A stretch of DNA of 64,000 nt from Pseudomonas leptonychotis (GCF_004920405.1 NZ_RFLV01000006.1:62001-126000), one strand, 5' to 3'; shown: positions 1 through 8,729, numbered from the stretch's first letter. The notes: a model not told the origin generated them from the sequence alone. Program-made: numbers and translations.

Positions 1-1389
1 AGCATGGCCGTACCCATGTTGACCCTGGTGCTGTTCGAGCGGCCTAACGAACTCAATGCCTTTCTCTGGTCCAGCCTGATCACCTTTGTTGCCGGGATCA
101 CGATGATTGCCCAGGGCCGCCCGAAGGACGTGCAACTGCGGCCCCGGGACATGTATCTGCTGACAGTGTCCAGCTGGGTGCTGGTGGGACTCTTCGCCGC
201 CTTGCCTTTTATGTTTTCCCAGCGCCTGAGCGTCACCGATGCGGTGTTTGAAAGCATGTCGGGCATCACCGCGACCGGGGCCACCATACTCAGCGGCCTG
301 GACAACATGTCGCCGGGCATTCTGATCTGGCGCTCGCTCCTGCACTGGCTCGGCGGCATTGGCTTTATCGCCATGGCCGTTGCGATTCTGCCCATGCTGC
401 GTATCGGTGGCATGCGCCTGTTCCAGACCGAGTCGTCGGATCGCTCCGAGAAGATCATGCCGCGCTCGCACATGGTCGCCAAATACATGGTCGCCGCCTA
501 TGTCGGTATCAGCCTCCTCGGTTGCCTGGCGCTTTGGCTAGCAGGCATGGGGGTGTTCGATGCGATCAACCACACCATGTCAGCCATCGCTACCGGCGGG
601 TTTTCCACCTCAGACCAGTCAGTTGGCAAATGGACAGAACCTGCGGTGCACTGGGTCACCATTGTGCTGATGATCCTTGGCAGCGTGCCATTTGTGCTGT
701 TTGCCTCGATGTTGCGCGGCAACTACAAGGCGCTGATCAGAGACCAACAGGTGCGGGGTTTTATCGCCATCTTGCTGACCACCTGGCTGCTGCTCGGCAC
801 CTGGTACTACCTGAGCACCGAACTGCATTGGCTCGAAGCCATTCGCCACGTGGCGTTCAACAGCACCTCAATTATGACTACCACCGGCTTTGCCTTAGGC
901 GATTACACGCTATGGGGCGGTTTTGCCGGCATGCTGTTCTTCTATCTGGGTTTTATCGGCGGCTGTTCAGGCTCAACGGCCGGCGGCTTGAAGATTTTCC
1001 GCTTCCAGGTTGCCTACGTTCTGCTCAGGGCCAACCTGATGCAGCTGATCCACCCACGCGCGGTAATCAAGCAGCAGTACAACCGTCATCACCTGGATGA
1101 AGACATCGTCCGCTCGATTCTGACCTTCTCGTTCTTCTTCACCATCACCATCGCCGTGCTGGCGTTGGGCTTGACGCTCTGTGGGCTGGACTGGATTACC
1201 GCACTCAGCGGCGCAGCCAGCACGGTTTCTGGCGTAGGCCCCGGCATGGGCCCGATCATCGGCCCGGCGGGCAACTTCTCCAGTCTGCCGGATACGGCTA
1301 AATGGCTGCTGACCTTCGGCATGCTGCTCGGCCGCCTGGAAATCCTCACCGTATTGGTACTGATGCTTCCGGCCTTCTGGCGACACTAA
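1..1389 (+). CDS. trkH: TrkH-family potassium uptake membrane subunit, cut by window start
   Basis: This is the membrane subunit of the Trk system, which takes up K+ across the inner membrane and normally works with the cytoplasmic NAD-binding subunit TrkA. The reading frame is open to base 1, and the visible 461 residues after the first ATG lack about 20 residues found at the start of Pseudomonas TrkH, so the true start lies outside the window. The repeated selectivity-filter loops are visible: SGITATGAT, SAIATGGFST, SIMTTTGFA and STVSGVGPG. Several hydrophobic spans separate them, and the protein ends in the family's LPAFWRH tail. The stop codon TAA is also the first base of a repeat element. 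No trkA is in the window. Confidence 0.93.
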   Translation, partial: SMAVPMLTLVLFERPNELNAFLWSSLITFVAGITMIAQGRPKDVQLRPRDMYLLTVSSWVLVGLFAALPFMFSQRLSVTDAVFESMSGITATGATILSGLDNMSPGILIWRSLLHWLGGIGFIAMAVAILPMLRIGGMRLFQTESSDRSEKIMPRSHMVAKYMVAAYVGISLLGCLALWLAGMGVFDAINHTMSAIATGGFSTSDQSVGKWTEPAVHWVTIVLMILGSVPFVLFASMLRGNYKALIRDQQVRGFIAILLTTWLLLGTWYYLSTELHWLEAIRHVAFNSTSIMTTTGFALGDYTLWGGFAGMLFFYLGFIGGCSGSTAGGLKIFRFQVAYVLLRANLMQLIHPRAVIKQQYNRHHLDEDIVRSILTFSFFFTITIAVLALGLTLCGLDWITALSGAASTVSGVGPGMGPIIGPAGNFSSLPDTAKWLLTFGMLLGRLEILTVLVLMLPAFWRH

Positions 1390-1584
1390 GAATCTATTTA
1401 CGATCTGCTGCGCGTCGGCCCTGCTGCGTTAAAAACAGGCTCGGCAAGCCGCTTGCGGCTAACGCGCTTTAGCGCGACCCGAAGGGCGAGTGAAACGAGT
1501 AATGCTCATGTACAACAGTACACTCCGCTTCCTCGCCTGTTTTGCCTTGCACGGCTCTAGCTCGCAAGATCGTAAACAGATTCT
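1389..1584 (+). repeat. MITE-like inverted-repeat element, copy A (196 bp)
   Basis: The element has 18-bp imperfect terminal inverted repeats: agaatctatttacgatct on the left (1389-1406) and agatcgtaaacagattct on the right (1567-1584), differing at one base. Inside is a block also found at 60898-61080 and, shorter, at 33511-33630. The block includes gtcggccctgctgcgtt, cgacccgaagggcgagtg and acactccgcttcctcgcctg. The left end overlaps the last base of the trkH stop codon, and the right end is 18 bp from the 3' end of the convergent AraC-type gene. It has no significant coding potential, so it is a non-autonomous repeat. Its mobility is inferred. Confidence 0.75.
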
Positions 1585-1602
1585 GAAAACCACGATGCAT
1601 AG

Positions 1603-2604
1603 TTAAAGACGCGCGCGATATTCACCTGGCGTGGTGTCAAACCAGCGGCGAAACGCACGAAAAAAATTGCTGGGGTCTGAGAAGCCCAGCAAATAGGAAA
1701 TTTCCAGCAAGGTCAGGTTCGCCTGCCCCAGGTACTGCCCGGCCAGCTCGCGGCGGGTGTCATCGAGCAGGTGCTGATAACTGGTGCCCTCATCCTGCAA
1801 ACGCCGCTGCAAGGTGCGTTCGGACAATAACAATGCCTGCGCCACAGCCTCACGCTTGGGCTCGCCTTGAGGCAGCAAGCGGCATAAGACCTGACGCACC
1901 TGATGGGTCACCCGCGTGCCGGAAAAACGCGCCAGGTAATCGCCGGCAAAACGGTCATGCAGCTGCGCCAAAGCCTCGTTAGCCGATGGCAACGGTGCAT
2001 CCAGGTCAGCCCGCTCGAACAACAGCGCATAGTGCTCGGCATTGAATTTAAGCGGGCACTGAAAAACCTCGCGGTAGGGCTCTAGGTCCTCCGGCGGCGG
2101 CCCCATCAAACTGATCAATCGTGGCCGTAACGGTTTACCGGTGAGCCAGCGACAGAACGCCAGGGAATGCGCCAATGACGCCTCAGCACTCTGGCGGGCA
2201 GAGGGTAAGCGGTCCCCGTGAATCGCTAGAACCATCTCATACCCTTCAGGGGTCGGATGAAAGCTCAGGTCAGCACCCTCGCCGATAATCCGTTGATAGC
2301 GCACCAGCCGGGTAAAGCCTTCCTGCAGGTTACGGCTGGACATCACCGCATACCCCACCACGTTAAACGAGGAGGGGCGTAAGGTTTTCGCCATATTCAG
2401 GCCAATCGCCGGATTGCCAGAAGCCTCTACGGCCATATGCCATAGACGGGTCATGGCGTCCTGCGGGAAGCGCGCGTCGGCATCACCGAGCGCGGCGTAG
2501 TCCAGACCCAGCTGGGCAAACAGGTTGCGGCAATCGACACCGCCAAGCTCTAACGCCTGCACAATACCGGAGGCCCAACTTGAAGATGTGGTGCGTTCGC
2601 TCAT
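1603..2604 (-). CDS. AraC-family transcriptional regulator (OruR-like architecture)
   Basis: The 333-residue protein has an N-terminal arabinose-binding-like domain (about residues 20-205) of the kind seen in OruR-type regulators. A C-terminal AraC DNA-binding domain with two helix-turn-helix motifs follows (about 235-333), including LLSERTLQRRLQDEG and the signature ISYLLGFSDPSNFFRAFRRWF. It should bind DNA in response to a small ligand that cannot be named from sequence. It lies between a repeat element and a divergent Mpo1-like gene. The ribosome binding site is weak. The family call is firm, but the regulated pathway is unknown. Confidence 0.85.
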   Translation of the reverse strand: MSERTTSSSWASGIVQALELGGVDCRNLFAQLGLDYAALGDADARFPQDAMTRLWHMAVEASGNPAIGLNMAKTLRPSSFNVVGYAVMSSRNLQEGFTRLVRYQRIIGEGADLSFHPTPEGYEMVLAIHGDRLPSARQSAEASLAHSLAFCRWLTGKPLRPRLISLMGPPPEDLEPYREVFQCPLKFNAEHYALLFERADLDAPLPSANEALAQLHDRFAGDYLARFSGTRVTHQVRQVLCRLLPQGEPKREAVAQALLLSERTLQRRLQDEGTSYQHLLDDTRRELAGQYLGQANLTLLEISYLLGFSDPSNFFRAFRRWFDTTPGEYRARL

Positions 2605-2761
2605 GGCGTTTTCTTATTGTGAGTCAGCAAAAAGGGCGACCGAAGGATACTAAACTGGCACCGAATGTCAGTGGCCTAACGCGTCAGTCAACCTAGACTG
2701 CAAGTAACCCGCAGTGACTGCAATCACTGCCGTCCACCGAACAATAAACAGGAGGCCTGCC

Positions 2762-3079
2762 ATGACCACTGAAACCCAGCAGCGCTACGCCAGCTTTGCC
2801 GAGTTCTACCCCTATTATCTGCAGGAACACAGCAACGCCACCTGCCGCCGTCTGCATTATGTCGGCAGCCTGCTCGTACTGGCTGTTCTGGGTTATGCCT
2901 TGGGTACCCAACAATGGCTCTGGCTATTGGCCATTCCTCTATTGGGGTACGGTTTTGCTTGGATTGGCCACTTTGTTTTTGAAAAAAACCGCCCTGCCAC
3001 CTTCGACTACCCCCTCTACTCGCTGATGGCGGACTGGGTGATGCTCAAGGACGCCTTCACCGGGCGCATCAAGTTCTAG
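2762..3079 (+). CDS. Mpo1-like (DUF962) small membrane protein
   Basis: The 105-residue protein has a conserved N-terminal segment with FAEFYPYYLQEHSN and CRRLHYVGS. Two hydrophobic spans follow, then the WIGHFVFEKNRPATF motif, which together with HYVG gives the conserved histidines of the DUF962/Mpo1 family. Yeast Mpo1 is an Fe-dependent dioxygenase acting on 2-hydroxy fatty acids in sphingolipid breakdown; the role of bacterial members is not settled. The start was chosen for the strong AGGAGG about 6 bases upstream. The gene stands alone, divergent from the AraC-type regulator. Confidence 0.82.
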   Translation: MTTETQQRYASFAEFYPYYLQEHSNATCRRLHYVGSLLVLAVLGYALGTQQWLWLLAIPLLGYGFAWIGHFVFEKNRPATFDYPLYSLMADWVMLKDAFTGRIKF

Positions 3080-3164
3080 GACCGTTGCTGCTGCGCAACC
3101 CTGATCCGGCCTACCGCCTCAGTCGACCGCTGAACTTGGCCGTGCTGCCGTTCAGCTGACACGC

Positions 3165-3193
3165 TTGGCGGTTCTGGTTGGCTTGGTTATGAT
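3165..3193 (+). promoter_or_regulatory. Candidate sigma-70 promoter for the adenylate cyclase gene
   Basis: A -35-like TTGGCG (3165-3170) is separated by exactly 17 bp from a -10-like TATGAT (3188-3193), in the gap between the Mpo1-like gene and cyaB. It is supported only by consensus match and position. Confidence 0.4.
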
Positions 3194-3279
3194 CCCCAGC
3201 TATTTGCGCAGCCACCACACTGCGCTAGCCAGGCACCCAGTTAGAGGTGCCAGACGAGCAGCAGGGATTGTTCCATCGG

Positions 3280-4668
3280 ATGAATGTTAAAAGCCCCCCA
3301 CGACTTTCCGCATTACCGGCGCCACCGCTTCGTGAGTATTACTCACGCGTTCTGGCCTATATCGCCATTGCGGCCAGCATTGCAGCCGGCACCTACAACC
3401 AGCATTTCGCCTATGACATCCTGTGGATGGTGCCCTACGCCCTGCTCTACCCGCACCTGGCTCACCACCTGAGCCTGCGCTTTAAGCGCGACCATCCTCA
3501 GCGCACCACCCTCGGCCTCTTGTTTATTGATGCCCTGCACTCCGGCGGCGTGCTGGCCCTGCTCGGTTTCTCGGTGGTGCCCAGCTTGATGTCGTTGCTG
3601 ATTCTGCTGTTCAGCTCACTGGTAATGGGTGGCCTGCGTTACCTCGGCCTCGCTGCCCTGATCGCCCTAAGCAGCGCGGTACTCAGCGCGGCCCTGCTCG
3701 GCATCAAGCCGAATATCCACACTCCGGCGCTGGTGGCGCTGGTCAGTATTTTCTTTACCACGCTGTATATCTGCATCACTGCCTACTTCGTGCACCAGCA
3801 AGGCCTGCGCCTGAGCCAGGTGCGCAGCGAGATCAGCCGCGAGCAGGAAAAAGCGGCCCGCCTGGCGCGCAACTTGGCCAAGTACCTGTCACCCCAGGTC
3901 TGGGAGTCGATATTCAGTGGTAAAAAGACCGTTCGCCTGGAAACCCAGCGCAAGAAACTTACGGTGTTTTTCTCTGACATCAAGGGTTTTACCGAGCTGT
4001 CCGAAGAGCTGGAAGCGGAAGCCCTGACCGACCTGCTCAACACCTACCTCAACGAAATGTCGAAGATCTGCCTGAAATACGGCGGCACCATCGACAAGTT
4101 CGTTGGCGACTGCGTGATGGTGTTTTTCGGCGATCCGGCCAGCAAAGGTGCAAAAAAGGACGCGGTGAATGCCGTGTCCATGGCCATCGCCATGCGCAAA
4201 CACATGAAAGTGCTGCGCCAACAATGGCGCGCCCAAGGCATTACCAAACCACTGGAAATTCGCATGGGCCTGAACACGGGCTACTGCACGGTGGGTAACT
4301 TCGGCGCCGACACCCGCATGGACTACACCATCATCGGCCGCGACGTGAACCTCGCCAGCCGCCTGGAAAGCGCGGCCGAGTCAGGTGAAATCCTGATTTC
4401 CCACGAGACTTACTCGCTGATCAAGGACGTGATCATGTGTCGTGACAAGGGCCAGATCACCGTCAAGGGCTTTACCCGCCCGGTTCAGATCTACCAGGTG
4501 GTGGATTTCCGCCGTGACCTGGGCGCCACCTCCAGCTATGTCGAACATGAGCTACCGGGTTTCTCGATGTACCTGGATACCAACGGCATCCAGAACTTCG
4601 ACAAGGAAAAGGTCATTCAGGCCCTCGGCCAGGCCGCCGACAAACTGCGTGACAAGGTGATCATGTAA
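3280..4668 (+). CDS. cyaB: Membrane class III adenylate cyclase with MASE2 sensor domain (CyaB type)
   Basis: The protein makes cAMP from ATP. It starts with a MASE2 membrane module (about residues 15-175, several hydrophobic spans) and ends in a class III cyclase domain (about 222-415). Visible catalytic elements are VFFSDIKGFT with metal ligand D233, TIDKFVGD with the substrate-lysine position K273 and second metal ligand D277, and GRDVNLASRLES. Domain order and length match P. aeruginosa CyaB, which feeds the cAMP/Vfr virulence and twitching network. The start is the ATG at 3280; an in-frame GTG at 3247 is an alternative, and neither has a strong ribosome binding site. Its stop codon touches repeat copy B. 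Confidence 0.88.
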   Translation: MNVKSPPRLSALPAPPLREYYSRVLAYIAIAASIAAGTYNQHFAYDILWMVPYALLYPHLAHHLSLRFKRDHPQRTTLGLLFIDALHSGGVLALLGFSVVPSLMSLLILLFSSLVMGGLRYLGLAALIALSSAVLSAALLGIKPNIHTPALVALVSIFFTTLYICITAYFVHQQGLRLSQVRSEISREQEKAARLARNLAKYLSPQVWESIFSGKKTVRLETQRKKLTVFFSDIKGFTELSEELEAEALTDLLNTYLNEMSKICLKYGGTIDKFVGDCVMVFFGDPASKGAKKDAVNAVSMAIAMRKHMKVLRQQWRAQGITKPLEIRMGLNTGYCTVGNFGADTRMDYTIIGRDVNLASRLESAAESGEILISHETYSLIKDVIMCRDKGQITVKGFTRPVQIYQVVDFRRDLGATSSYVEHELPGFSMYLDTNGIQNFDKEKVIQALGQAADKLRDKVIM

Positions 4669-4736
4669 GCAGCGGCTGGCGCCGGCCCTGCGGCGTTAGC
4701 AAGCGACTCTAGTTCGCGAGATCGTGAACAGGCTCT
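4668..4736. repeat. MITE-like element, copy B (internally deleted remnant, about 69 bp)
   Basis: It fills the whole gap between the convergent cyaB and glycosyltransferase genes. It starts at the last base of the cyaB stop codon (TAAG, as in copy A), keeps ggcgccggccctgcggcgtt, and ends with agatcgtgaacaggctct, which matches the right terminal repeat of copy A at 15 of 18 bases. The centre and the left terminal repeat are missing. Its right part codes for the last residues and stop codon of the glycosyltransferase on the minus strand. Confidence 0.65.
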
Positions 4737-5761
4737 AAGCCCGCTAAGGCCGGCATACACAGCTCACCATCGAGCAGCGGCTGCTGCGCCAGAAACTCCA
4801 GCGCCGACGCCCGCCAGGATTGCCGTGCGGCCAGCGCAACGCAGCGCGTGCGGTCCAGAGTTAAAGCGCCTAGACAGGCCGTTTGCAAATCCTCATTCAT
4901 TACCCCGCTGACACCCGCCTGCAGCACATCCAAAGGACCTGCGACCGGAAACGCGGCCACCGGCGTGCCGCAGGCCAAGGCCTCAAGCATTACCAAGCCA
5001 TAGGTATCGGTGCGCGACGAAAATACCAACACGCTGGCCTGCTGAAACGCTTCGGCCAGCGCCTGAGCATGCTGATAACCGAGAAAGCGCACCTGCGGAT
5101 AGGCCGCTTGCAAGGCCTCGCGTTGGGGGCCGTCACCGACCACGCGCATCTCACCCGGTAAATCGAGCGCTAGAAATGCCTCGATATTTTTTTCCGGGGC
5201 AACCCGCCCGACATAAAGAAATACCGGCGCGGCCGGGTTCGGCAATCTCACGCGAGGGCGAAACAACTGCGTATCGACACCCTTACGCCATAGCAGCAGG
5301 CGCTTGAAGCCCCAGCCGGCGAACTCATCACGCATCCGCTCAGTGGTCACCAACACCGCCTGACTCGGCCGGTGAAACATGCGCAGAAAGGCATAGCCCC
5401 AACGCAGCGGTATCCATGGCCAGCGCGCATGTACGTACTCGGGAAAGCGCGTGTGGATGGCGCTGGAAAAAGCCAGCCCGCGCTTACTCAGCCAGCGCCG
5501 CGCAGCCCATCCCAGGGGGCCTTCGGTGGCCAGGTGTACGCAGTCAGGCTGAAAGTCACGAATCGCCGCGCCGACGTTCCAGAGATCCCACACCAGTGGA
5601 ATCTCTGGGTAGCTGGGGCATGGCAGCGCACGAAAATCCGCAGGCGACAGCAGCTTGACCTGATGCCCAAGGCCGCGCAGCTCGCTGATCAGCGCCTGCA
5701 GGCTGGTGACCACACCATTGACTTGCGGCGACCAGGCGTCGGATACGATCAGAATTCTCAC
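4709..5761 (-). CDS. GT4-family glycosyltransferase
   Basis: The 350-residue protein has the two Rossmann halves of GT-B enzymes. An N-terminal acceptor domain opens with DAWSPQVNGVVTSL. A C-terminal donor domain carries YVGRVAPEKN and the nucleotide-sugar motif DTYGLVMLEALACGTPV. It resembles bacterial enzymes that transfer a hexose to lipid acceptors, but the sugar and acceptor cannot be read from sequence. The GTG start overlaps the stop of the upstream LpxH-like gene (GTGA), so the two are co-translated. Its last residues, EPVHDLAN, and its stop codon are encoded by repeat copy B, so the C-terminus was reshaped by the repeat. Confidence 0.85.
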   Translation of the reverse strand: MRILIVSDAWSPQVNGVVTSLQALISELRGLGHQVKLLSPADFRALPCPSYPEIPLVWDLWNVGAAIRDFQPDCVHLATEGPLGWAARRWLSKRGLAFSSAIHTRFPEYVHARWPWIPLRWGYAFLRMFHRPSQAVLVTTERMRDEFAGWGFKRLLLWRKGVDTQLFRPRVRLPNPAAPVFLYVGRVAPEKNIEAFLALDLPGEMRVVGDGPQREALQAAYPQVRFLGYQHAQALAEAFQQASVLVFSSRTDTYGLVMLEALACGTPVAAFPVAGPLDVLQAGVSGVMNEDLQTACLGALTLDRTRCVALAARQSWRASALEFLAQQPLLDGELCMPALAGLEPVHDLAN

Positions 5762-6576
5762 AGGATGGGTTCGGCGGCAGCGACTACCGGCGCTTGCAGT
5801 GCGCGCGCGTGATCATCGGCCAGGCGATAGAGCTCGATAGTGCCGTCCAGGTGCTCGATCAGCGCCGTGCAGGACTCCACCCAATCACCACAATTCATGT
5901 ACTCCACCGCCCCCATCGCGCGGATTTCGGCGTGGTGAATATGCCCGCAAATAACGCCATTAAAGCCGCGCTTGAGGCACTCATGGGCAATGGCTTCTTC
6001 GAAGTCACTGATAAAACTGACCGCACTCTTAACCTTGTGCTTGAGGTACGCCGACAGCGACCAATAACCGTAGCCATAGCGGCTGCGCCAGTAATTCAGC
6101 CAGCGGTTGAGCGTCAGGGTGAAGCCGTAGGCCGAGTCACCGAGAAAAGCCAGCCAGCGGTGGTAACGCGTAATCACATCGAACTGGTCACCGTGAATTA
6201 CCAGCAACCGCCGGCCATCGGCAGTGAAATGCTCGGCTTCGTCGACCAGCTGGATATTACCGAGCATCAGGCTTGAGTAGCGGCGCAGGAATTCATCATG
6301 GTTGCCGGTGACGTAGATCACTTCGGTGCCGCGCTTGCTCATGGTCAGTAAACGGCGAATCACGTTGCTGTGCGCTTGCGGCCAATACACTCCGCTGCGC
6401 AGCTTCCAGCCATCAATGATGTCACCGACCAGGTAAATCTTGTCGGTTTGATAGCGCTTGAGAAATGCCGCCAGGTGTTCGGCCTGACAATCGCGAGTAC
6501 CCAAGTGCACATCGGAAATCCACAGGGTACGGACACGTTGCTTGCGGCTGGGCTTAGCGAGCTGGGCACTGGTCAT
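5758..6576 (-). CDS. LpxH-like metallophosphoesterase (UDP-2,3-diacylglucosamine diphosphatase family)
   Basis: The 272-residue calcineurin-like phosphoesterase shows all metal-binding blocks in order: DVHLGT, GDIIDGW, GNHDE, HGDQFD and GHIHHAEI. It is longer than canonical LpxH (about 240 residues) and belongs to the LpxH-like branch often found beside glycosyltransferases, so it is probably not the lipid A enzyme itself. The start follows GGAGG by 6 bases; a longer frame reaching 6636 lacks such a site. The partner glycosyltransferase overlaps its stop by 4 bases, which suggests a shared envelope glycolipid role (inference). Confidence 0.82.
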   Translation of the reverse strand: MTSAQLAKPSRKQRVRTLWISDVHLGTRDCQAEHLAAFLKRYQTDKIYLVGDIIDGWKLRSGVYWPQAHSNVIRRLLTMSKRGTEVIYVTGNHDEFLRRYSSLMLGNIQLVDEAEHFTADGRRLLVIHGDQFDVITRYHRWLAFLGDSAYGFTLTLNRWLNYWRSRYGYGYWSLSAYLKHKVKSAVSFISDFEEAIAHECLKRGFNGVICGHIHHAEIRAMGAVEYMNCGDWVESCTALIEHLDGTIELYRLADDHARALQAPVVAAAEPIL

Positions 6577-6710
6577 GGATGACCTCCGGCTGGGTTTGCT
6601 TGAGTCTGCGTAGCACCCGTGAAATACCCATGACAATCGTGTGTCAGTTCAATGACCACACCTTGCCATCATCTGCAGGTAGACTCGCGAAACCGAACCA
6701 GGAGCTCGCC

Positions 6711-7463
6711 ATGTCCTCACTGCTGTCGTTGCGTCACTACAGCCATGAACGGCTCAGCCACAGCCACGCGCATGCTCAGCTGGTATTCGGCCTGAGCGGT
6801 TTGCTCGAGTTTGAAGTAGCCGGCCGCGGCAGCCTGGTCACCCGCCAGGTCCTGGCCGTGGTGCCCAGTGATGCTCAGCATGCGTGCGGCAGTAAGGCCG
6901 GCAGCCAGTGCCTGGTGCTCGATGTGCCGTCCGAGCAGTGGTTGCAACTGCAACTGGGCCGACACGCTGATGCCACCCGCAGGCTGCTCGAAACGCCAGC
7001 CGCCCTGCCCCTCAATTCGGCGCAGGGGCAGTTGGTCAGCTGGCTGGCCGCCAGCCCGATCAATGATCCAGTTATTGCCCAACAAGGGGCAGCCCTGCTG
7101 TTGGCCAGCCTGGCGAATGACGCCACCAAGAAGCATGAGCCCACGCGCCTGCCGCTTACTGCATTGGATGCGCACATCCACCTGCATGCCGCACACCCGT
7201 TACAAGTCAGCGATCTCGCGCGCTTGGCCGGGCTGTCGACGGCGCGCTTTCATGTGCGTTTCCTCAGTGAGACCGGGCAAACGCCCATGGATTATGTGCG
7301 TAACCGGCGCTTGCAGCTCGCACGCCAACTGCTGCAAGGCAGCAACTTGGCCATTGGTGAAATCGCCGCACGGGTCGGCTACAGCTCGCAAAGCGCCTTT
7401 ACCGCAGCTATTACACGGCAGTTCGGCCTGTCTGCCCGTGCGCTGCGCCTGCACCGCGAGTAA
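6711..7463 (+). CDS. AraC-family regulator with cupin-type sensor domain
   Basis: The 250-residue protein has an N-terminal cupin-like sensor domain (HSHAHAQLVFGLSGLLEFEV, and a conserved QHACG). A C-terminal AraC helix-turn-helix domain follows (about residues 155-250) with LARLAGLSTARFHVRFLSE and IAARVGYSSQSAFTAAITRQFG. The start chosen is the ATG preceded by AGGAG, 44 codons inside the longest open frame. It is divergent from the LpxH-like gene and lies upstream of the CsaA-like and EamA genes, which it may control. The ligand is unknown. Confidence 0.82.
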   Translation: MSSLLSLRHYSHERLSHSHAHAQLVFGLSGLLEFEVAGRGSLVTRQVLAVVPSDAQHACGSKAGSQCLVLDVPSEQWLQLQLGRHADATRRLLETPAALPLNSAQGQLVSWLAASPINDPVIAQQGAALLLASLANDATKKHEPTRLPLTALDAHIHLHAAHPLQVSDLARLAGLSTARFHVRFLSETGQTPMDYVRNRRLQLARQLLQGSNLAIGEIAARVGYSSQSAFTAAITRQFGLSARALRLHRE

Positions 7464-7545
7464 CGCGACAAACGCCGCAAGTCCTGCGACAGACTTCTGC
7501 TCAGCCGCGTCCTAGACTGCAGCCAACAGCCTGAGGAGTCGTGGC

Positions 7546-7881
7546 ATGCAGCATATCGAGTGGCAAGACTTTCAACGGGTGGAACTGCGCGTCGGCACCC
7601 TGCTGTCCGCGGTAGTCAACGAGAAGGCACTCAAGCCTGCCTATACCTTGCAGGTTGACCTCGGCGAGTTGGGAGTCAAGCAATCCAGCGCGCAACTAAC
7701 CGCTCATTACACCTGTGACGAGCTCGTCGGCCGCCAGGTACTTTGCGTGTGCAACTTCGCCGCTAAACGCATCGCCGGCGTGCGCTCAGAAGTGCTGGTG
7801 ACGGGCGTGTATGACGCCGATAACCGCGTGGTACTGGCCGGCTTCGACAAGCCGCTACCGAACGGCGCACGCCTGGCATGA
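7546..7881 (+). CDS. CsaA-like tRNA-binding domain protein
   Basis: The 111-residue protein is a single OB-fold of the tRNA-binding domain family (CsaA/YgjH, related to the C-terminus of MetRS). Conserved features are the opening VELRVGTLLSA, LGVKQSSAQLTAHYT, GRQVLCVCNFAAKRIAGVRSE and the closing PNGARLA. Members have been reported to have chaperone or secretion-related activity, and several bind tRNA; the role here is not known. AGGAG lies a proper distance upstream. Its stop overlaps the start of the EamA gene (ATGA), so the two are co-expressed. Confidence 0.87.
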   Translation: MQHIEWQDFQRVELRVGTLLSAVVNEKALKPAYTLQVDLGELGVKQSSAQLTAHYTCDELVGRQVLCVCNFAAKRIAGVRSEVLVTGVYDADNRVVLAGFDKPLPNGARLA

Positions 7882-8729
7882 ATCAACGTAATGCGCTGTG
7901 GGCGATCCACCTGGGCGCCCTGCTGTTCGGTCTATCTGGCATCTTCGGCAAACTGGCCAACACCACCCCGCAAATGATTTCTGCCGGTCGCGCCGCTTTC
8001 GCCGTGGCGGCCTTGCTACTGTTTGCCAAGCTGTTCAGTCATGTTCACATGGTACGCCTCGGCCTGCGCCAAACTAGCTTGCTGGCCCTCGGCGGTTTAC
8101 TGCTGGGCGGTCACTGGTGGAGTTTTTTCGAGTCCGTACACATATCTGGCGTGGCCATCGCCACCCTTGGTTTTGCCAGCTTCCCGGCGTTTACCGTGCT
8201 GCTGGAGGGCTTGCTGTTCCGTGAGCGCACCCGAGCGGTCGAGTTCGCCATGGTGGCACTGGTATGTCTGGGCCTGGTACTGGTTACCCCGGACTTCGAC
8301 CTGGCGAACCAAGCCACCACTGGCCTGCTCTGGGCAGTGTTGTCGGGCCTGTTGTTCGCCCTGTTGTCTTTACTCAATCGTGCCAGCACCCGCGGTGTCG
8401 AGCCGGTACAGGCGGCGCTATACCAGAACCTCACCGTGCTGCTGGTATTTACCCCCCTGGCCTGGCCGACCCTGCCCAGCGTGCAAGCACAAGACTGGCT
8501 GTGGATGGCCATGCTCGGGATCTTCTGTACCGGCCTGGCGCATAGCCTATTCGTCGCCAGCCTACGGGTACTCAAGGCACGCACCACGGCGGTTATTTTC
8601 GCCCTGGAGCCGATCTATGGGATTGCCTTTGCCTGGCTGCTCTTCAGTGAGGTGCCCACCCTGCGAATGCTTGCCGGTGGCCTGCTGATTGTCAGTGCGA
8701 TCTTTCTTTCAGCGCGCATGGCCAAATAA
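7878..8729 (+). CDS. EamA/DMT-family membrane transporter
   Basis: The 283-residue protein has ten predicted hydrophobic segments arranged as two EamA repeats, the usual plan of the drug/metabolite transporter superfamily. The N-terminal repeat begins ALWAIHLGALLFGLSGIFGKLA, and the second has the typical ALEPIYGIAFAWLLFSE near the end. Substrates of such exporters range from amino acids to small drugs and cannot be predicted. It is translationally coupled to the CsaA-like gene by a 4-base overlap. Confidence 0.85.
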   Translation: MNQRNALWAIHLGALLFGLSGIFGKLANTTPQMISAGRAAFAVAALLLFAKLFSHVHMVRLGLRQTSLLALGGLLLGGHWWSFFESVHISGVAIATLGFASFPAFTVLLEGLLFRERTRAVEFAMVALVCLGLVLVTPDFDLANQATTGLLWAVLSGLLFALLSLLNRASTRGVEPVQAALYQNLTVLLVFTPLAWPTLPSVQAQDWLWMAMLGIFCTGLAHSLFVASLRVLKARTTAVIFALEPIYGIAFAWLLFSEVPTLRMLAGGLLIVSAIFLSARMAK

